64,000 bases of DNA from assembly GCA_949130485.1 (NCBI GenBank), contig OX422190.1, positions 8,687,547 through 8,751,546 on the forward strand, read 5' to 3'. Positions 58,901-64,000 of this stretch are shown piece after piece (position 1 is the first letter of the stretch; each line of letters starts with the position of its first letter). The position numbers and the translations under genes are program-made. Origin of the DNA: Agelas oroides. Its lineage: Eukaryota; Porifera; Demospongiae; Agelasida; Agelasidae. The notes beneath the pieces are model-generated. The model was not told the origin of the DNA and ran no database searches. It was given only the letters and a program-made list of their open reading frames with translations.

Positions 58901-61900
58901 AATGCAAGGTGCATATTATCAAGAAGCTATGGGCATGAAGAGTTTATAAATTGAAACCCTTTCTCGGTGTAAAAGGCGCACAAAGCTGTACAGGCCGGTC
59001 AATATCTCCGTTCTCTGCATCGCAGTATAGGGTAGTCAATGGAAATTCGCGTACATTCGCGACTAATCCTAGCTCGGTACAAAGGTTGCACTAATGCAAG
59101 GTTCATATTATCAAGAAGCTATGGGCATGAAGAGTTTAAAAATGCAAACCCTTTCTGGGTGCAAAAGACGCACAAAGCTGTGCAGGCCGGCCAATATCAC
59201 CGTTCCCAGCATCGCAGTACAGTGCCGTCAATGGAAAATCGCGTATTTCGCGACTAATCCTAGCTCGGTTCAAAGGTTGCACTCATGCAAGGTGCATATT
59301 ATCAAGATGATATGGGCATGAAGAGTTTAAAAATGGAAACCCTTTCTCGGTGCAAAAGGCGCACAAAGGTGCACAGGCTGACCAATATCTCCGTTCCCTA
59401 CATCGCAGTACAATGCCTTCAATGGAAATTTGCGTGCATTCGCGACAAATCCTAGCTCGGTACAAAGGTTGCACTAAAGAAAGGTGCATATTATCAAGAA
59501 GCTATGGGCATGAATAGTTTTAAAATTGAAACCCTCTCTGGGTGCAAAAGGCGCACAAAGGTGTACAGGCCGATTAATATCTCCGTTCCCAGCATCGCAG
59601 TACAGTGCCGTCAATGGAAAATCGCGTACATTCGCGACTAATCCTAGCTCGGTTCAAAGGTTGCACTCATGCAAGGTGCATATTATGAAGAAGCTATGGG
59701 CATGAAGAGTTTATAAATTGAAACCCTTTCTCGGTGCAAAAGGCGCACAAAGCTGTACAGGCCTGCCAATATCTCCGTTCCGTGCATCGCAGTATAGTGC
59801 CGTCAGTGGAAATTCGCGTACATTCGCGACTAATCCAAGCTCGGTACAAAGGTTGCACTAATGCAAGGTTCATATTATCAAGAAGCTATGGGCATGAAGA
59901 GTTTAAAAATGCAAACCCTTTCTGGGTGCAAAAGGCGCACAAAGTTGTACAGGCCGACCAATATCTCCGTTCCCAGCATCGCCGTATAGTGCCATAAATG
60001 GAAATTCACGTACATTCTAGACTAATCCTAGCTCGGTACAAAGGTTGCACTAATGCAAGGTGCTTATTATCAAGAAGTAATGGGATTGAAGAGTTTAAAA
60101 ATGTAAACCATTTCTCTGTGCAAAAGGCGCTCAAAGCTGTACAGACCGGCCAATATTTCCGTTCCTTGCATCGCCGCATAGTGCCATCAATGGAAATTCT
60201 AATCCTAGCTCGGTACAAAGGTTGCACTAATGCAAGGTGCATATTATGAAGAAGCTATGGGCATGAAGAGCTTTAAAATGCAAATTATTTCTCGGTGCAA
60301 AAGGCGCACAAAGGTGTACAAGCCGACCAATATCTCCGTTCCCAGCATCTCAGTATAGTGCCGTCAAGGGAAATTCGCGTACATTCGCGACTAATCCTAG
60401 CACCGTACAAAGGTTGCACTAAAGCAAGGTGCATATTATCATGAAGCTATGGGCATGAAGAGTTTAAAAATAAAAATCCTTTCTCGGTGCAATAGACGCA
60501 CAAAGCTGTACAGGCCTGCCAATATCACCGTTCCCTGCATCGCAGTATAGTTCAGTCAATGGAAATTTGCGTACATTCGCGACTAATCCAAGCTCGGTAC
60601 AAAGGTTGCACTAATGCAAGGTTCATATTATCAAGAAGCTATGGGCATGAAGAGTTTAAAAATGCAAACCCTTTCTGGGTGCAAAAGGCGCACAAAGTTG
60701 TACAGGCCGACCAATATCTCCGTTCCCAGCATCGCCGTATAGTGCCGTAAATGGAAATTCACGTACATTCTAGACTAATCCTAGCTCGGTACAGAGGTTG
60801 CACTAATGCAAGGTGCTTATTATCAAGAAGTAATGAGATTGAAGAGTTTAAAAATGTAAACCATTTCTCTGTGCAAAAGGCGCTCAAAGCTGTACAGACC
60901 GGCCAATATTTCCGTTCCTTGCATCGCCGCATAGTGCCATCAATGGAAATTCTAATCCTAGCTCGGTACAAAGGTTGCACTAATGCAAGGTGCATATTAT
61001 GAAGAAGCTATGGGCATGAAGAGCTTTAAAATGCAAATTATTTCTCGGTGCAAAAGGCGCACAAAGGTGTACAAGCCGACCAATATCTCCGTTCCCAGCA
61101 TCTCAGTATAGTGCCGTCAAGGGAAATTCGCGTACATTCGCGACTAATCCTAGCTCGGTACAAAGGTTGCACTAAAGGAAGGTGCATATTATCAAGAAGC
61201 TATGGACATGAAGAGTTTACTAATGGAAACCCTTTCTTGATGCAAAAGGCATTCAAGGTGCACAAGCCGGCCAATATCTCCGTTCCTTGCATCGCGGTAT
61301 GTAGTGCCGTCAATTGAAATTCGCGTACATTCGTGACTAATCGTAGCTCGGTTCAAAGGTTGCACTAAAGCAAGGTGCATATTATCAAGAAGCTATGGGC
61401 ATGATGAGTTTAAAAATGCAAACCCTTTCTCGGTGCAAAAGGCGCACAAAGGTGTACAGGCCGGCCAATATCACCGTTCACTGCATCGAAGAAGAGTGCC
61501 ATCAATGGAAATTCGCGTATATTCGCGACTAATCCTAGCACGGTACAAAGGTTGCACTCATGCAAGGTGCATATTATCAAGAAGCTATGGGCATGAAGAG
61601 TTTAAAAATGCAAACCCTTTCTGGGTGCAAAAGCAGCACAAAGTTGTAAAGGACGACCAATATCACCGTTCCTTGCATCGCAGTATAGTGCCGTTAATGG
61701 GAATTCGCGTACATTCGCGACTAATCCTAGCTCGGTACAAAGGTTGCACTAATGCAAGGTGCATATTATCAAGAAGCTATGGGCATGAAGAGTTTATAAA
61801 TTGAAACCCTTTCTCGGTGCAAAAAGCGCACAAAGCTGTACAGGCCGGTCAATATCTCCGTTCTCTTCATCGCAGTATAGGGCCGACAATGGAAATTCGC

Positions 61901-64000
61901 GTACATTCGCGACTAATCCTAGCTCGGTACAAAGGTTGCACCAATGCAAGGTGCTTATTATCAAGAAGGAATGGGCATGAAGAGTTTAAAAATGAAAACC
62001 CTTTCTCGGTGCAAAAGACGCACAAAGCTGTACAGGCCGGCCAATATCACCGTTCTCTGCATCGCAGTATAGTTCAGTCAATGGAAATTCGCGTACATTC
62101 GCAACTAATCCTAGCTCGGTACAAATGATGCACTAATGCAAGGTGCATATTATCAAGAAGCTATGGGCATGATGAGTTTAAAAATGAAAACCCTTTCTCG
62201 GTGCAAAAGGCGCACAAAGTTGTACAGGCCGGCCAATATCTCCGTTCCTTGCATCTCGGTATATAGTGCCGTCAATGGCAATTCGCGTACATTCGCGGCT
62301 AATCCTAGCTCGGTTCAAAGGTTACACTAATGCAAGGTGCATGTTATCAAGAAGCAATGGGCATGAAGAGTTTAAAAATTGAAGCCCTTTCTCGGTGCAA
62401 AAGGCGCACAAAGGTGTACAGGCCGACAAATATCACAGTTCCCTGCATCGCAGTATAGTACCGTCAATGGAAATTCGCGTACATTCGCGACTAATCCTAG
62501 CTTGGTTCAAAGGTTGCACTAAAGCAAGGTGCATATTATCAAGAAGCTATGGGCATAAAGAGTTTACAAATGGAAACCCTTTCTTGGTCTAAAATGCGCA
62601 GAAAGGTGCACAGGCCGACAAATATCTCCGTTCCCTACATCGCAGTACAGTGCCGTCAGTGGAAATTTGCGTGCATTCGCGACAAATCCTAGCTGGGTAC
62701 AAAGGTTGAACTAATGCAAGGTGCATATTATCAAGAAACTATGGGCATGATGGGTTTAAAAATGCAAACCCTTTCTCGGTGCAAAAGGCGCACAAAGTTG
62801 TACAGGCCGGCCAATATCTCCGTTCCTTGCATCGCGGTATATATAGTGCCGTCAATGGCAATTCGCGTACATTCGCGGCTAATCCTAGCTCGGTTGAAAT
62901 GTTGCACTAATGGAAGGTGCATATTATCATGAAGCTATGGGCATGAAGAGTTTAAAAATGTAAACCCTTTCTCGGTGCAAAAGGCGCACAAAGGTGTACA
63001 GGCCGACCAATATCACCGTTCCCTGCATCGCAGCATAGTGCCGTCAATGGAAATTCGCGTACATTCGCGACTAATCCTAGCTCGGTTCAAAGGTTGCACT
63101 AATGCAAGGTGCATATTATCAAGAAGCTATGGGCATGAAGAGTTTAAAAATTGAAACCCATTCTCGGTGCAAAAGGCGCACAAAGGTGTACAGGCCGGCC
63201 AATATCACTGTTCGCTGCATCGCAGTATAGTGCCATCAATGGAAATTCGCGTACATTCGCGACTAATCCTTGCTCGGTACAAAGGTTGCACTTATGCAAG
63301 GTACATATTATCAAGAAGCTATGGGCATGAAGAGTTTTAAAATTGAAACCCTCTCTGGGTGCAAAAGGCGCACAAAGGTGTACAGGCCGACTAATATCTC
63401 CGTTCCCAGCATCGCAGTACAGTGCCGTCAATGGAAAATCGCGTACATTCGCGACTAATCCTAGCTCGGTTCAAAGGTTGCACTCATGCAAGGTGCATAT
63501 TATCAAGAAGCTATGGGCATGAAGAGTTTATAAATTGAAACCCTTTCTCGATGCAAAAGGCGCACAAAGGTGCACAGGCCGACCAATATCTCCGTTCCCT
63601 ACATCGCAGTACAATGCCGTGAATGGAAATTTGCGTGCATTCGCGACAAATCCTAGCTGGGTACAAAGGTTGCACTAATGCAAGGTGCATATTATCAAGA
63701 AGCTATGGGCATGATGAGTTTAAAAATGCAAACCCTTTCTCGGTGCAAAAGGCGCACAAAGTTGTACAGGCCGGCCAATATCTCCGTTCCTTGCATCGCG
63801 GTATATATAGTGCCGTCAATGGAAATTCGCGTACATTCGCGGCTAATCCTAGCTCGGTTCAAATGTTGCACTAATGCAAGGTGCATATTATCAAGAAGCA
63901 ATGGGCATGAAGAGTTTAAAAATTGGAACCCTTTCTCGGTGCAAAAGGCGCACAAAGGTGTACAGGCCGACCAATATCACCGTTCCCTGCATCGCAGTAT
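40931..64000 (+). repeat. 192-bp satellite array, segment C (about 120 units, runs off window)
   Basis: Same unit and orientation to the right edge. Internal duplications are common, for example two-unit blocks at 45017 and 45401, a 568-bp duplication at 49314 and 49882, and near-identical multi-unit blocks around 53900-54240, 56190-56530, 57130-57470, 60000-60360 and 60750-61110. Variants of 177 bp (a 15-bp loss) recur throughout. Mosaic order suggests repeated unequal exchange or conversion. Confidence 0.95.

Noticed and set aside
15808..64000. Dozens of apparent proteins of 60-370 residues on both strands
   Set aside because: They are windows on a 192-bp satellite whose length is a multiple of three. 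Many units contain stops or frame-shifting variants, and neither strand has a consistent start, end or known domain.
15808..64000. CRISPR-like array
   Set aside because: The repeat is the whole 192-bp unit with no unique spacers, and the context is an animal genome.
15808..64000. CENP-B box in the satellite unit
   Set aside because: No match to the NTTCGNNNNANNCGGGN pattern: the two TTCG strings in the unit lack the following A and CGGG, and the reverse strand has none.
15808..64000. Pol III B box (GGTTCAAAGG) suggesting a tRNA-derived repeat
   Set aside because: The match lacks the final C, many units read GGTACAAAGG, and there is no A box or cloverleaf at the proper distance.

Overview
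The window is eukaryotic DNA from an animal. It has a multi-exon gene with GT-AG introns, long microsatellites, DNA transposons of the pogo/Tigger type, non-LTR retrotransposons and a very long satellite array. Short introns, a metazoan-type M13 peptidase and many small foldback elements would suit a non-bilaterian marine invertebrate such as a sponge or cnidarian, but the taxon is an inference with low confidence. No rRNA, tRNA, prokaryotic or viral genes were seen.

Bases 1-8062 (minus strand) hold the only convincing host gene, an M13 zinc metallopeptidase of the neprilysin/endothelin-converting-enzyme family. I could rebuild 14 exons by hand. Every junction I can see is GT-AG and the reading phases agree across all adjacent exon pairs. 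The model runs from a start codon at 8062 through a type II membrane anchor to the HELTH zinc site at the left edge, where the gene leaves the window. About one hundred residues in the middle are missing and probably lie in the 200-N assembly gap (3198-3397). Exon 9 carries an apparent one-base deletion. The introns are dominated by simple repeats that start exactly at the splice sites.

Bases 8063-13500 are mostly mobile-element debris: a truncated LINE relic (about 8690-9600), a nearly complete pogo/Tigger element with TA target duplication and terminal inverted repeats (9609-12878), a small foldback element containing a 20-bp minisatellite (12939-13267), and fragments of another foldback family.

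From about 13530 to the right edge the window is one satellite domain with a 192-bp unit. By length I estimate a little over 220 copies. It has a diverged left edge (13530-15058), an inverted block of about four units (15059-15807), and a main array continuing past base 64000. The array shows higher-order duplication of two-, three-, four- and five-unit blocks. Two related non-LTR retrotransposons with EEP endonuclease and reverse transcriptase domains interrupt it: one on the minus strand (28862-32536, frameshifted) and one on the plus strand (37640-40930, endonuclease and RT frame intact). A paralogous empty site for the second insertion can be seen inside the array near 46080. The unit is exactly 64 codons long and is largely open on both strands, which makes long apparent reading frames. 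I read these as by-products of satellite DNA rather than genes, but the point deserves a test.
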